Shown: positions 36,997 through 46,594, numbered from the stretch's first letter. The stretch: 64,000 nt of DNA from Cellvibrionaceae bacterium AOL6 (GCA_003265435.1 NOXC01000019.1:1-64000); one strand, 5' to 3'. The notes: generated by a model from the letters alone, not told the origin. Translations and numbers: made by a program.

Positions 36997-38055
36997 ATGT
37001 CAGAGACAGACACCTCCAGCGAATTTGACGTCGTTCTAGGAAATAGCAATCCGCGCTTTTCCGGCGTGACGTCCACCATGTTGCAAACCCTGGCGGTTCA
37101 AAAACACCATATCGGCGTGCGCGTACTTGGACGCCATCATCTCGACGACCGCGCTCTGACCTTAGGGTTTTGGGACGCAGTGAAGCAACTGCGTCACCCG
37201 ACCTCACGTGGTTTGCCCCGCGTGTTCCACGCGCGACGCAACGATGAAATGATTCAGGCACTGATTCTGAAACACGTTTTCGGCGCCAAACTTCGCTTGT
37301 TGTTCACTTCCACTGCACAGCGCCACCACAGCGCTTTCACGCGATGGCTGATGCGTCGAATGGATTGCGTCATTTCCACCTGTGACGCCGCCGCATCGTA
37401 TTTACTGGCGCCTCCCTACCAGATTATTCCACACGGTATTGATGTGTCTCGCTTCCAGCCCGCACCCGAGCGCCGTGACCCGGACCAAATTACGATTGCG
37501 ATGTTTGGGCGGGTTCGCCCGCAAAAAGGCACGCATTTATTTGTCCATGCCTGCTTATCAGTTTTGCCACAATTTCCCAATGTGCGGGCCGTCATCGTGG
37601 GGGCAATCAGTTCGGAATTTGAAGAGTATGTGAGCCACCTTCAGGCAGAAATTGACGAAGCCAACTTAAGCGGGCGTATCGAGTTTCTCGGTGAACAGGA
37701 CTTTGATCGCCTTCCTCGCTTGTTTCAGTCTGCGTCTTTGGTCGCCGCACTGAGTGACAACGAAGGCTTCGGCCTGACGGTGCTAGAAGCGATGGCGAGC
37801 GGCGCCGCAGTCATAGCGACGCGCGCCGGTGCCTGGCCCGACATTATTGAGCACGGCAAACAGGGTTTTCTAATTGCGCCTGGTGACCAGGACGCGCTGA
37901 CCCAACACCTTGCAAGCTTGCTCACGCGACCGGAATGTCTCGCTGAGATGGGGCACAAGGGGCGTGAACACGTATTAAAACACTACACGATCGAACGAGA
38001 AGCACTCGCCCTGTGTGCGCTCTACCGAGAACTTCAAGCATCCAAAGCACTCTAA
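36997..38055 (+). CDS. Glycosyltransferase family 4 (LPS core type)
   Basis: 352 residues, GT-B fold. The N-terminus VVLGNSNPRFSGVTSTMLQ resembles core mannosyl/glucosyl transferases of alphaproteobacteria; the donor domain has IAMFGRVRPQKGTHLFVHAC and NEGFGLTVLEAMASGAAVIA (EX7E). Donor sugar unknown. The lpxL-like gene starts 3 bp after its stop, so core assembly and lipid A acylation share a transcript. Confidence 0.83.
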   Translation: MSETDTSSEFDVVLGNSNPRFSGVTSTMLQTLAVQKHHIGVRVLGRHHLDDRALTLGFWDAVKQLRHPTSRGLPRVFHARRNDEMIQALILKHVFGAKLRLLFTSTAQRHHSAFTRWLMRRMDCVISTCDAAASYLLAPPYQIIPHGIDVSRFQPAPERRDPDQITIAMFGRVRPQKGTHLFVHACLSVLPQFPNVRAVIVGAISSEFEEYVSHLQAEIDEANLSGRIEFLGEQDFDRLPRLFQSASLVAALSDNEGFGLTVLEAMASGAAVIATRAGAWPDIIEHGKQGFLIAPGDQDALTQHLASLLTRPECLAEMGHKGREHVLKHYTIEREALALCALYRELQASKAL

Positions 38056-38058
38056 ACC

Positions 38059-38982
38059 TTGATGAAACGCGTTGTATTTAGTTCCAAGCTGTTACACCCC
38101 CGCTATTGGCTGTCGTGGTTTGCGATGAGCTTGTGGTGGCTAGTGACCCAGCTCTTACCCCACCCTGCTCAACTTTGGCTTGGGCGCCGTCTAGGTAATG
38201 TGCTGTACAAATTAGGCGGCTCCCGCAGGCACATCGCCGAAGTGAACATTGCTAAGTGCTATCCTGAGCTTTCAGAGCAAGCGCAAGCCGATCTGGTACG
38301 AGCGACGATGCAAGAAACCGCCATCGGCATTTTCGAAAGCGGCATGGCCTGGTTCTGGCCAAACTGGCGCTTTAAGGGAAAGTACCGCGTGATCGGCAAG
38401 GAACATATCGACGCCGCCCGCGAGTCTGGCGACGGGGTGCTTTTTTTAGGCGTGCATTTTACGACGATCGAAATTGGTGCCTCAATCGTCAATTTGGAGT
38501 TTCCAATCTCTGGGTTTTACCGCCCTCATACCAACGCGGTATATGAGTACGTGCAGGCCGCCGGCCGTATCCGGCGCAATAAGGCAAGTCAGGTCATCCC
38601 CAATGGCGATGTGCGCGGTATCATCAAAGCGCTGCGCGGGGGGCACTGCATTAATTATGCCCCGGACCAGGACTATGGGCGCCGGCGCAGCGTGTTCGCG
38701 CCCTTCTTTACCATACCTGCCGCGACAGTTAAGGCCCCCGCACAACTCTCCAGTGCCGGCAAAGCACGCGTGATCCCCTGGATTACGCGGCGCGAACAAG
38801 ACGGACAATATGTCGTTGAAATACTCCCTCCGATTACCGCCCAGCTTGGCAAAGATGAATACGAAGACGCCGTGACCATCAACACCCTGATTGAACGAGA
38901 GGTCCGCAAAAACCCCACTCAATACCTCTGGGTACACCGCCGCTTCAAAACCCGCCCAGAAGGCGAAGCCTCTTTCTATTGA
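38059..38982 (+). CDS. lpxL: LpxL/HtrB-family lipid A acyltransferase (second paralogue)
   Basis: 307 residues. N-terminal RYWLSWFAMSLWWLVTQLLP membrane anchor, catalytic LFLGVHFTTIEIGA (HX4E), FYRPHTNAVYEYV, INYAPDQDYGRRRSVFAPFF and the C-terminal NPTQYLWVHRRFKTRP, all strong LpxL/LpxM family features and closer to E. coli LpxL than the paralogue at 34937. Transfers a secondary acyl chain to Kdo-lipid A. A dispersed repeat copy begins 2 bp after the stop codon. Confidence 0.9.
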   Translation: MMKRVVFSSKLLHPRYWLSWFAMSLWWLVTQLLPHPAQLWLGRRLGNVLYKLGGSRRHIAEVNIAKCYPELSEQAQADLVRATMQETAIGIFESGMAWFWPNWRFKGKYRVIGKEHIDAARESGDGVLFLGVHFTTIEIGASIVNLEFPISGFYRPHTNAVYEYVQAAGRIRRNKASQVIPNGDVRGIIKALRGGHCINYAPDQDYGRRRSVFAPFFTIPAATVKAPAQLSSAGKARVIPWITRREQDGQYVVEILPPITAQLGKDEYEDAVTINTLIEREVRKNPTQYLWVHRRFKTRPEGEASFY

Positions 38983-38984
38983 TT

Positions 38985-39020
38985 GCGAATACGTTGGAGT
39001 CTGACCCCAGTGTATGCGTC
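38985..39020. repeat. Dispersed GTCTGACCCC repeat (copy 3)
   Basis: GCGAATACGTTGGAGTCTGA then CCCCAGTGTATGCGTC; same family as 15198-15257 and 23163-23195, with one mismatch in the core (GGAGTCTGACCCC). Starts immediately after the lpxL stop. Confidence 0.65.
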
Positions 39021-39033
39021 GCGGGTGTGAGGC

Positions 39034-39060
39034 AAAAAAAAAGCCCCGCATGGCGGGGCT
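39034..39060 (-). terminator. Strong rho-independent terminator of the mannan operon
   Basis: Stem AGCCCCGC (39042-39049) / GCGGGGCT (39053-39060), loop ATG, followed on the minus strand by a T9 run. It ends the GH27-receptor-GH5 operon 28 bp after the GH5 stop. Confidence 0.92.
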
Positions 39061-39087
39061 CAAACCTGGCTAGCACAATCGATAGGA

Positions 39088-41721
39088 CTAGCGTGTTTCT
39101 ACTGCCTCGACAGGCAGGAAGTTCGGATCGTGGCTGGTGGCTTCAATGCCGAATTCACCTTCCACAATCTCCACGCCGCGCTCAGTCAACACCACACTGT
39201 CTTCAGAGGTAGACATATCGAGTACGGCGGTTTCCTCACCATTGCCAATCCAGGACCACGCAATCCACCCGAATGGCGGCGTGCCATAACCCCATATGCG
39301 GGCATCAATCGTGGAGGACTCATCGAAGCTGCCTTCACCGAAGTCGAAGACGAAGCTCAACGCTTCAGACTCTTCTGCAAAATCGATTTGCAGCAGCGTT
39401 TCCGCTTCCGGCTCGCCCACGCCTTGAATCTCGATGTCATCGAAGAGGAAGGCTCCGGTACCGGCCGGGACACCGCCGAATTGCATACCCAAGGCATTGG
39501 GACGGAGGTTGGTGGCGAAGTTGTCAGGGAACTCTAACGCGAGCTCAATCTCTGCCCAGTCGCCCGCCACGAAATCGCCGCTGCCCAAGGTTTCTGTTTC
39601 AGCCCAGATCCATTCAGAGCCGTCCTGTAAAAAGAACTTAAACCAAAGCTCGCTGCCGCCATAACTGGCTGGCATAAAGATTTTCGCTTTCAACGTGGTC
39701 GCCGTGCTCAAGTCGATGGTATCGACCGTGGCAATACCACTACGCCCGAGCGCAATGTTATCGGACTCACTCCAGTCGGGATCAACGGACAACACTCCGT
39801 CGACCGCCGCTATCGTCGCACCAGCGCCCCAGCCTAGGTTGTTCCAACTCTCTGTATCCTCATCGAACGTCGCGATGTATTGTGTCACTGGCGGCACCTC
39901 AGGCTGTGGGCCTTCAATCGTGATACGATCGATCAGAATCGACTCAGTCTTTGCCGTTGTAACGCCGCCCCACTGCATACCGAATGCTTGCACAAGGCTC
40001 ACATCTGCACCGGTTTCCTCGTCTTCCGGCGGGTCTGAGTAATTGACGTTAAATACAATGTCCGTCCACTCACCGACGGTGAAGTCGGTCAACCGTTTAT
40101 CTGCAGACTGTACCCAAGTCCAACCTTCACCGAACTGACCAAAAAACTTGAAGTAAAGTTCTGCTTCGCTCACATATTCTGCGGGCAAAAAGACTCTGGC
40201 AGTGATGGTCAGATCCTGCGTAAAATCAATCACGCCCGCACCGGTCAGCGTTTTGGCGAAATTATCGCCAGCAGTCCAATCCGGTGTGATTACCAGATTA
40301 CTGTCAGCCTGGCTTAGCTCTGCAGAACCCCAGCCACCACCCCAGCCTGCGGTGTCAACGTTGAAGTCCTCATCGTACATGGGACCAGACACTTCACCCT
40401 TTGTGATCTTCAGATTGTCGAACTCAATGGGCGCTGTGACATCCACCGCTTTGCCGTTGGCCACAATTTCGAAGCCGATCTGATTGACCATCGACAAATC
40501 AAACCCGTCCGCAACCCAACCGGGAATTGAAGCCGTATCGCTCAAGGAGACGCGAATCGTATTCCAGCTGTTCCCCGTCATACCGTTTACCTGATTCCAG
40601 CCAAGATTGGCATAGCGGTGCTGAGTGTCTTTTATGTACATCACCAAGGCCAGCTGACCGTCGTCCACATAATGCTGATCGATATACACATCGACGGAAA
40701 CGGAAGCGTTATTGAGGTTATAACTTTCATCCAAAGTGGTTTTATACGCGGCCTTGTCGTCGGTCTGCATCCAGGGCAGATCGAACACCAACGCTTTTTC
40801 ACCCGCGCCGATGCGCATCAGCTCGTTGTGATTAATGCTCTCCTCTTCGCCCCAGACATTGGAACCACCGAATTCACCGACCACGACAGGTACGTTCTCC
40901 TGGGAAAGAAGGTCCATCGCGCGAATGATTTCATCATTGGCGTTCCAGCGGCCACGATAGGCATGGACGGACAACACCAGGTTATCCTCCTCATCCGCCG
41001 CCATCAGCTCGCGGCCACGCGCCGCAAGGAAGGCAGAATAGTCCTGACCACAATGTGGTGCGTCGATAACAAGAGGGACTTTAAAACCGGCGTCTCGGAA
41101 CTTGCGGATCAATACTTTGTAGGTATCGATATAGCTGTCATACCCGAAGCTGAACGCATCGAACACATTCATTGGGCCCCATTCATTCGCGATGTTGATC
41201 ATCAGGTGATCCTGAAAGCGACGCTGAGCCAAGGCCGGCAGCCAACGATCCAACCAAAGCTCATCGGTCCTCTCGATCAGGTAATCCGCATCGTTTTGAC
41301 AGGTAATGTTTTCATCCCTGAGCATCACCATTGCAATCAGGCCTTCATCCACCGCCTTATTCAATGCCGCTTCGACTTCGTCAATCGTGGAATCTTCGCG
41401 CAACTGAATGCGTACCACGTTTGAGCCCGTCTCGCGAATTGCACCAATGCCATCGTAGCGAAGGGTGGGGTTGTCGCCGTACTGCAGGTTAATACCCCGC
41501 AACAGCACCGGCTCACCGTCGATATCGAGAATCTGACTTTCATTCGTCGTCAGCGTGGGCGCATCTTCCGGAGGTCGTGGCCGATCATCTGGCACACCCG
41601 TATCCGGCTCGGGGAGCAAGTGATCCACATCATCTTCGGATTCCAGTAATTGGTCGCCGCCACAGGCGCCGAGCAACGCCACCGCCGAGCAAAAGGCCAA
41701 GCGTGTAAATAGGCTTTTCAT
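39088..41721 (-). CDS. GH5 mannanase lipoprotein with beta-sandwich modules inserted in the barrel
   Basis: 877 residues. Lipobox LLGAC (Cys20) and an acidic Pro-rich spacer point to surface anchoring. The GH5 (subfamily 8-like) barrel starts at about 61; acid/base Glu180 in INIANEWGP and nucleophile Glu283 in VVVGEFGG. After NHNELMRIGAGEK (about 309) the barrel stops, and about 500 residues of beta-sandwich follow: module A 310-442, then homologous modules B 447-604 and C 614-767 (each with FxxDTxxW start, WFKFF-like strand and an I-x-ID-x-I-x-I-x-G end). At about 818 the barrel resumes with GWIAWSWIGNGEE, matching strand 8 of GH5_8 mannanases. ATG at 41721 has GGAG 7 nt upstream; an ATG at 41760 is an alternative. 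Third gene after GH27 and the receptor. Confidence 0.85.
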   Translation of the reverse strand: MKSLFTRLAFCSAVALLGACGGDQLLESEDDVDHLLPEPDTGVPDDRPRPPEDAPTLTTNESQILDIDGEPVLLRGINLQYGDNPTLRYDGIGAIRETGSNVVRIQLREDSTIDEVEAALNKAVDEGLIAMVMLRDENITCQNDADYLIERTDELWLDRWLPALAQRRFQDHLMINIANEWGPMNVFDAFSFGYDSYIDTYKVLIRKFRDAGFKVPLVIDAPHCGQDYSAFLAARGRELMAADEEDNLVLSVHAYRGRWNANDEIIRAMDLLSQENVPVVVGEFGGSNVWGEEESINHNELMRIGAGEKALVFDLPWMQTDDKAAYKTTLDESYNLNNASVSVDVYIDQHYVDDGQLALVMYIKDTQHRYANLGWNQVNGMTGNSWNTIRVSLSDTASIPGWVADGFDLSMVNQIGFEIVANGKAVDVTAPIEFDNLKITKGEVSGPMYDEDFNVDTAGWGGGWGSAELSQADSNLVITPDWTAGDNFAKTLTGAGVIDFTQDLTITARVFLPAEYVSEAELYFKFFGQFGEGWTWVQSADKRLTDFTVGEWTDIVFNVNYSDPPEDEETGADVSLVQAFGMQWGGVTTAKTESILIDRITIEGPQPEVPPVTQYIATFDEDTESWNNLGWGAGATIAAVDGVLSVDPDWSESDNIALGRSGIATVDTIDLSTATTLKAKIFMPASYGGSELWFKFFLQDGSEWIWAETETLGSGDFVAGDWAEIELALEFPDNFATNLRPNALGMQFGGVPAGTGAFLFDDIEIQGVGEPEAETLLQIDFAEESEALSFVFDFGEGSFDESSTIDARIWGYGTPPFGWIAWSWIGNGEETAVLDMSTSEDSVVLTERGVEIVEGEFGIEATSHDPNFLPVEAVETR

Positions 41722-41771
41722 AGGGTGACTCCAAATCGATTTTTTAGCTGTTATTTTCATGATTTTTCCCC

Positions 41772-44700
41772 TTAAAGACTGACCGTAAAGCCGACTGAGA
41801 AACGACGTTCCTGCACATAGAGAGACTGGAATTGATCCTCCCACTGCGCATAGCTTTTGCGGTTCTGCTCTGTCAGGTTGGTGCCGTTAAAGTAGAAGCT
41901 GAAGTGGTCGTTCAACCAATAATTGATCGACATATCCAGGTAGCCTGTCGGCTCGAGCCAGTTTCCGAGACTCAGCGGCACATCGTTCGTATTCAGCCCC
42001 ACACGACCAAGATATTCTTCACTGCGCCAGTTATATGCCAAGCGCGTGTTGAAGCCTGCGTAGTCATACCAGAGAATCAGGTTTGCCTGGTGTTCGGAGT
42101 TAGATGGCAGCGGAAAGGCTTCACCTTCGAGGTCGTAGTCCTGAGACTCACTCTTCGAGTAGGTGTAGTTCGCTTCAATACCGGTGTATTGCAGGAAGCT
42201 CGGCAAGAAAGTAAACGGGTGCTTGTAGCCGAGCTCAAGTCCCCAAAGATCAGAGGCTTCCGCATTGGAGGTCGTCCAGAAATTGGCACGTCGGTTGCGA
42301 TCAATACCGTCGCCATCAATCACGGCGCGTTGTTCTTGATACGACTCCACAGAGCTCTCGATGTCGATCAGGAACAAGCCCATGCCCAGGATGGCGTTGT
42401 CGGCAAAATACCACTCCGCACTCGAGTTATAGACCGTGGCACGCCAAGGGTCGATATTGACATTACCCTGATCGTTGCCCCCACCGATACAACTGACCGT
42501 ATCCGCTCGCAGGTTCCCGGCCGCATCACGAACACGAATAAGCTCGCCATTCTCGTCCGTTTTTTCACACTGCTGGTACCACGCAGTCAGCGTGGAGCCG
42601 ACATTGATTAAGTCGTTTCGAGAGACCGTTTTCGCGGCACCGAATCGGATAATGACGTCGTCGGTTGGGAAAAAGTTAATGTTGGCCGACGGCAACACAT
42701 CGGTGAAGCTGTTGTCGAGCGTTTCCGTGGTGGACACAAACGCGATTTTGTTCCAGTCGTCGTAGCCTACGGAGTTATATCGATCAAGCACTTCAGGCAC
42801 CACCGCACGTTCTACCTCGCGCGTGGTTTCGACGACACGCAAACCGAGATCGCCGTTAAACGGAATCCCGAAGAGGCCATCGCTGTTATCAAAATTGATC
42901 TGGCCATAGATCGAGCTGGTGGCTTCTTTCACGGCAAAACGATAACCGGGATCAAAGACCGTACGCGTGCCCGGATAAAGCCGGTTCATAAATTCCAGCG
43001 GATTATCCCAATCTGCAGGGTTCAGTGAGGAGACGCCATTTTCAAATCCTTCAATCGGACCGAAGTCGCTGAAAGCAAAGGTGTCTTCACGTGTGAAACC
43101 GTTGTCGTATAACCCTGCATCGCGCAGGTTGACGTCTTCCTCGGCGTAATTGAAACGACGCCACTCAGGGTATTTTTCCCAGATTTCATTGCCTGTGCGC
43201 AACTGATAGCGCAAATCTTCTGGAATACGGGGGTCGCTCCAAGTACTGTAGCGATCGGTGGGGGTTGTGTAGAAAAAGCGGCCATTCTCCGCGTAACGCT
43301 CGCCGTAGCGCACACCAAAGTCGACCGATTGCCACACATTGGAATTAAACGTATAACTCGCGTCTGCGCGCGCAACATTCAAACTGGCTGTAGTGTCTTC
43401 ACCATCAGCGAAGCCCTGATACATCTCCAAAAACGCGGCATCCGAAAGATCGGCATCAAAAAAGTACTTGGGCACGTCGCCGCGATAGTCGACCGTCACG
43501 TTGTAGGAATTCAGTTTGTCCTTCTGACCGTCACCAACTACGTTACCCTCTTCGTCAACATTCGTATCTGCCCAGAACCAAGCTGGCGTGCCCTGTTGCA
43601 ATTGTGCATTACGAAATTGTTTTTCTGCCTCAGCGTAAACATAGCGTACACTCGCCCGCCAGTTGTCACCGTTGTCGTAATCAAATTGCAGGTTGGTGTT
43701 CAGCGCGGCAGTTCGGTTAATCTGATTAATGGACGTAGTTTGAAAATCGGGCGCCAGTACTTCTGCGACCTGTAGGGTGTGCACGTCACGTGTCTGGTGC
43801 ACACCATTGCCATCCACATACGAAATGGTGGTGCCGTCGCCAACAATGGTACCTTCCTGAAGCGCATTGTAGAGATCGGTTTGCTCCCAGGAATTGTAGC
43901 GGTCGATGGTCAACACACCTTCGGGAGGGGTGCCATAGCCGTACTCCCCTGTTCCCACGAGATTGCCTTCCCCATCGTCTTCGGCAATTTCGTAACGTCC
44001 CTCCTCATCGTAGGCAAAAATACTGCTGCGGTTGTTAAAGCCCACTTTTACGCCACGATCGTACTGATCCATGCGCGTGTAGAAAATATCTCCGCGCATT
44101 TTCCAGGCGTCGGAGATGGCCCATTCGATCGAGCTCGACCAACCCTCGCGCTCACGCTCCATAAAATTACTGCGTGCGCCAAATTCCTGAGGCACGATGT
44201 ACCAGTCATTGACCAGGTCGCCGTCGCCATCAAGGTCTTTCGGGTCGCCCGGCGCCCCACCTACCCCGTCGAGGAAGGCCAGGCGCATTTCATCCCACAC
44301 TTGGTAGTTGGCGTTGTAGGTACTGGACTTAAAGCCAGAAAGTGTCACGCCGACACGGTTGTCCCAGTTATACCCGAGAATGATGCTCGCGTTATAATCC
44401 GGGTCGCGATTGTCGTAGGTCCCGTCACTTTGCAGCTCTTGATCTGACAAACTGCCCTGAGAAGCTTCAAGCCGCAATTTGGCCGTCACCCCTTCATCCA
44501 AATCGAGTGGCCGCATGGTCTTCAAATCAATCAAACCGGATATACCACCGGCCAATAGATTCGCACTTTGCGATTTGTATACGTCGGCCCCACTGATCAT
44601 GCCTGCAGGAATATCGGAATAATTCGCACCAACGGCGGTAATGGTCCAGGGGCTCAGAAACTGCTCACCGTTTAATGTGGACAAAACCTGTGGCATACCA

Positions 44701-45026
44701 CGCACGTTCAGGGAGGTCCCCTCGTTCGCCTCCCTCGTAATCTGGACACCGGTAATGCGCTGCAGTGAGTCCGTAATCGTCGTATCGGGCAGCTGGCCGA
44801 TATCTTCGGCAACAATCGAATCGACCACGTTACGCGCGTTGCGCTTCAAATCAATGGAGCGCGCCTGGGAGGCGCGAACACCGGTAACAATGACTTCTTC
44901 TTCCTCAAGCTGGGCCTGCGATTCGCTGGCTTCCTGAGCAAGGGTCAGCGTGGGACCCGCGCCAAGGGCACAGGCAATCAGCACCGACAAGCTTTTTTTG
45001 CGATGTGACTTCGGGTGAAAGACCAT
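41772..45026 (-). CDS. TonB-dependent receptor (Xanthomonas/Caulobacter type)
   Basis: 1084 residues. Signal peptide to about 30 (TLTLAQ), TonB box EEVIVTGVRASQ (about 43-54), plug domain with QLPDTTITDSLQRITGVQI and LNVRGMPQVLSTLNG, a 22-strand barrel, and a C-terminus RRFSVGFTVSL. This subfamily (TIGR01782-like) imports plant or algal oligosaccharides. Its place between the alpha-galactosidase and the GH5 lipoprotein suggests galactomanno- or manno-oligosaccharides as cargo. Gaps of 48-50 bp on both sides indicate one operon. Confidence 0.93.
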   Translation of the reverse strand: MVFHPKSHRKKSLSVLIACALGAGPTLTLAQEASESQAQLEEEEVIVTGVRASQARSIDLKRNARNVVDSIVAEDIGQLPDTTITDSLQRITGVQITREANEGTSLNVRGMPQVLSTLNGEQFLSPWTITAVGANYSDIPAGMISGADVYKSQSANLLAGGISGLIDLKTMRPLDLDEGVTAKLRLEASQGSLSDQELQSDGTYDNRDPDYNASIILGYNWDNRVGVTLSGFKSSTYNANYQVWDEMRLAFLDGVGGAPGDPKDLDGDGDLVNDWYIVPQEFGARSNFMEREREGWSSSIEWAISDAWKMRGDIFYTRMDQYDRGVKVGFNNRSSIFAYDEEGRYEIAEDDGEGNLVGTGEYGYGTPPEGVLTIDRYNSWEQTDLYNALQEGTIVGDGTTISYVDGNGVHQTRDVHTLQVAEVLAPDFQTTSINQINRTAALNTNLQFDYDNGDNWRASVRYVYAEAEKQFRNAQLQQGTPAWFWADTNVDEEGNVVGDGQKDKLNSYNVTVDYRGDVPKYFFDADLSDAAFLEMYQGFADGEDTTASLNVARADASYTFNSNVWQSVDFGVRYGERYAENGRFFYTTPTDRYSTWSDPRIPEDLRYQLRTGNEIWEKYPEWRRFNYAEEDVNLRDAGLYDNGFTREDTFAFSDFGPIEGFENGVSSLNPADWDNPLEFMNRLYPGTRTVFDPGYRFAVKEATSSIYGQINFDNSDGLFGIPFNGDLGLRVVETTREVERAVVPEVLDRYNSVGYDDWNKIAFVSTTETLDNSFTDVLPSANINFFPTDDVIIRFGAAKTVSRNDLINVGSTLTAWYQQCEKTDENGELIRVRDAAGNLRADTVSCIGGGNDQGNVNIDPWRATVYNSSAEWYFADNAILGMGLFLIDIESSVESYQEQRAVIDGDGIDRNRRANFWTTSNAEASDLWGLELGYKHPFTFLPSFLQYTGIEANYTYSKSESQDYDLEGEAFPLPSNSEHQANLILWYDYAGFNTRLAYNWRSEEYLGRVGLNTNDVPLSLGNWLEPTGYLDMSINYWLNDHFSFYFNGTNLTEQNRKSYAQWEDQFQSLYVQERRFSVGFTVSL

Positions 45027-45074
45027 GAACAGTCTCCTTGTGTAATTATTGTTGTTATCGAACCTATGTCAGAT

Positions 45075-46319
45075 TCAGTGGGGCTTCTCTTCTGTTATTT
45101 TTGTTAACCGGTACATCACCACGTCGTGCGCTTTCACGGTCGTTTTCAACGTGCGGCGCGTGGTACCCAGTTCTTTCTTTTCCCATACGTCGTAAATGTC
45201 ATAACGCGCACGTGAAAAATTGGCGTTGAAGCCGTATCCCTGATCCGCAAAGTCAGGATCGATAACGTCTTCTTTTTTGAATTCAAAACGGATTTTCTGA
45301 TCTTCATCGCTGCGATTCAGTACGAGCATGGCCCATTCTTTGTTGGCCAAGGGTTTAAACCAGTATTCCAGCCCGCGATCCAGATCCTCTTTGTATTTAA
45401 AACCTTGCACACCCAGTGCATCCTGATTAATGGCAATCACATCTTTATTGGTCAGGATCTCGCGTGTGGTCTTAGACATGTTACGGACATCGTTTCCGGC
45501 AATCAGCGGCGCGGACAGCATGGCCCAGAGAGAAAAGTGGGCACGATCTTCGGATTCGCTCATGCCGTTGCCGACTTCCATCATGTCCGGGTCATTCCAG
45601 TGGCCCGGGCCTGCGTATTTCCGCAAGCCTTCCTGCATATCGAGAATGCGCAGAATGCCCCAGGAAGACCACGTCCCATGATCCACCTCACAGTCCCAGC
45701 AATTGATAATATCGCCAGTGGTTCGCCAGAGGTGCCCCATTTCTTCGCCCCATAACCAGGGGTCGTTGTCTCCCCACTCACAGATGCTCAGCACCACGGG
45801 GCGACCTACACGGCTCAAGGCATCACGCATGGTGCGATAGGCACCCGGGGCACTGAGGTTTTCAGTTTTACACCAATCGTATTTGAGGTAGTCCACCCCC
45901 CAGCGGGCATATTGCAGCGCGTCTTGAAATTCATAGCCGTTGCTGCCGGGCCGGCCAGCACAGGTTTCGTCACCCGCGTCAGAGTAGATACCAAATTTCA
46001 AGCCTTTGCTGTGCACGTAATCTGCGAGTGCTTTCATGCCGGAGGGGAAACGCTCGGGATCAGGGTGAATAAACCCGTTTTCATCCCGCTCGCCATGCCA
46101 ACAGTCGTCCAGGTTTAAATAGATATAACCGGCATCACGCATCCCGGAATCCACCAGAGCATCCGCGGTTTCTTTGATCAGGGTTTCGTCGATGTCACAG
46201 GCAAAGGTATTCCAACTGTTCCAACCCATCGGCGGCGTTAGCGCCAATCCTTCCTGTTTCTGAGCAGTGGCGAAAATGGATAAAACTAGCAGGCACAAAA
46301 AAACGACTATGCGCGGCAT
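45075..46319 (-). CDS. GH27 alpha-galactosidase, secreted
   Basis: 414 residues. Signal peptide to about 19 (FATAQ). GH27 signatures: LTPPMGWNSWNTF (28-40), nucleophile Asp148 in LKYDWCK, acid/base Asp203 in WRTTGDI, and GHWNDPDMMEVGNG (239-252). Removes alpha-1,6-galactose side chains from galactomannan and galactoglucomannan. First gene of the operon GH27 - TonB receptor - GH5 lipoprotein; divergent from the acetylesterase across a 275-bp regulatory gap. Confidence 0.93.
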   Translation of the reverse strand: MPRIVVFLCLLVLSIFATAQKQEGLALTPPMGWNSWNTFACDIDETLIKETADALVDSGMRDAGYIYLNLDDCWHGERDENGFIHPDPERFPSGMKALADYVHSKGLKFGIYSDAGDETCAGRPGSNGYEFQDALQYARWGVDYLKYDWCKTENLSAPGAYRTMRDALSRVGRPVVLSICEWGDNDPWLWGEEMGHLWRTTGDIINCWDCEVDHGTWSSWGILRILDMQEGLRKYAGPGHWNDPDMMEVGNGMSESEDRAHFSLWAMLSAPLIAGNDVRNMSKTTREILTNKDVIAINQDALGVQGFKYKEDLDRGLEYWFKPLANKEWAMLVLNRSDEDQKIRFEFKKEDVIDPDFADQGYGFNANFSRARYDIYDVWEKKELGTTRRTLKTTVKAHDVVMYRLTKITEEKPH

Positions 46320-46594
46320 GGAGGCTCCTCGTTATTATTTTTTGGTATTAATCGCCGCAGTACCTTTCGCCGAGTGGCCTTGCGAGGAATGAACGCATGC
46401 ACACACAGCTCGGGAGTGACTTACGCGTAGCAAAAGTGTCGGAACAACACCGTACGCGAGAACTGGAAAAGCACCGACGAACTAATTTTTGTAACTTTAT
46501 TTAGTTTTTATACTAATCAGAATTATCATACAATGCAACGCCGTAAGTATAATTATTAATCATATCGTCGCACTGTCAATAAAAAGAGTTTTAC
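46320..46594. promoter_or_regulatory. AT-rich divergent promoter region of the mannan genes
   Basis: Between GH27 (minus) and the acetylesterase (plus). Much richer in A/T than its surroundings at 46480-46575. Contains AACTAA (46480-46485), TTAGTT (46501-46506) and TATACTAAT (46509-46517), which reads as a good -10 for the plus strand. AACTAA/TTAGTT half-sites recur upstream of the catabolic operon at 60436-60453, and TATACTAAT upstream of the gene at 53286. Confidence 0.5.

Noticed and set aside
40618-41424. 268-codon plus-strand frame antisense to the GH5 gene
   Set aside because: Rich in His and Val as expected for the complement of a GC-rich coding strand; no motifs.
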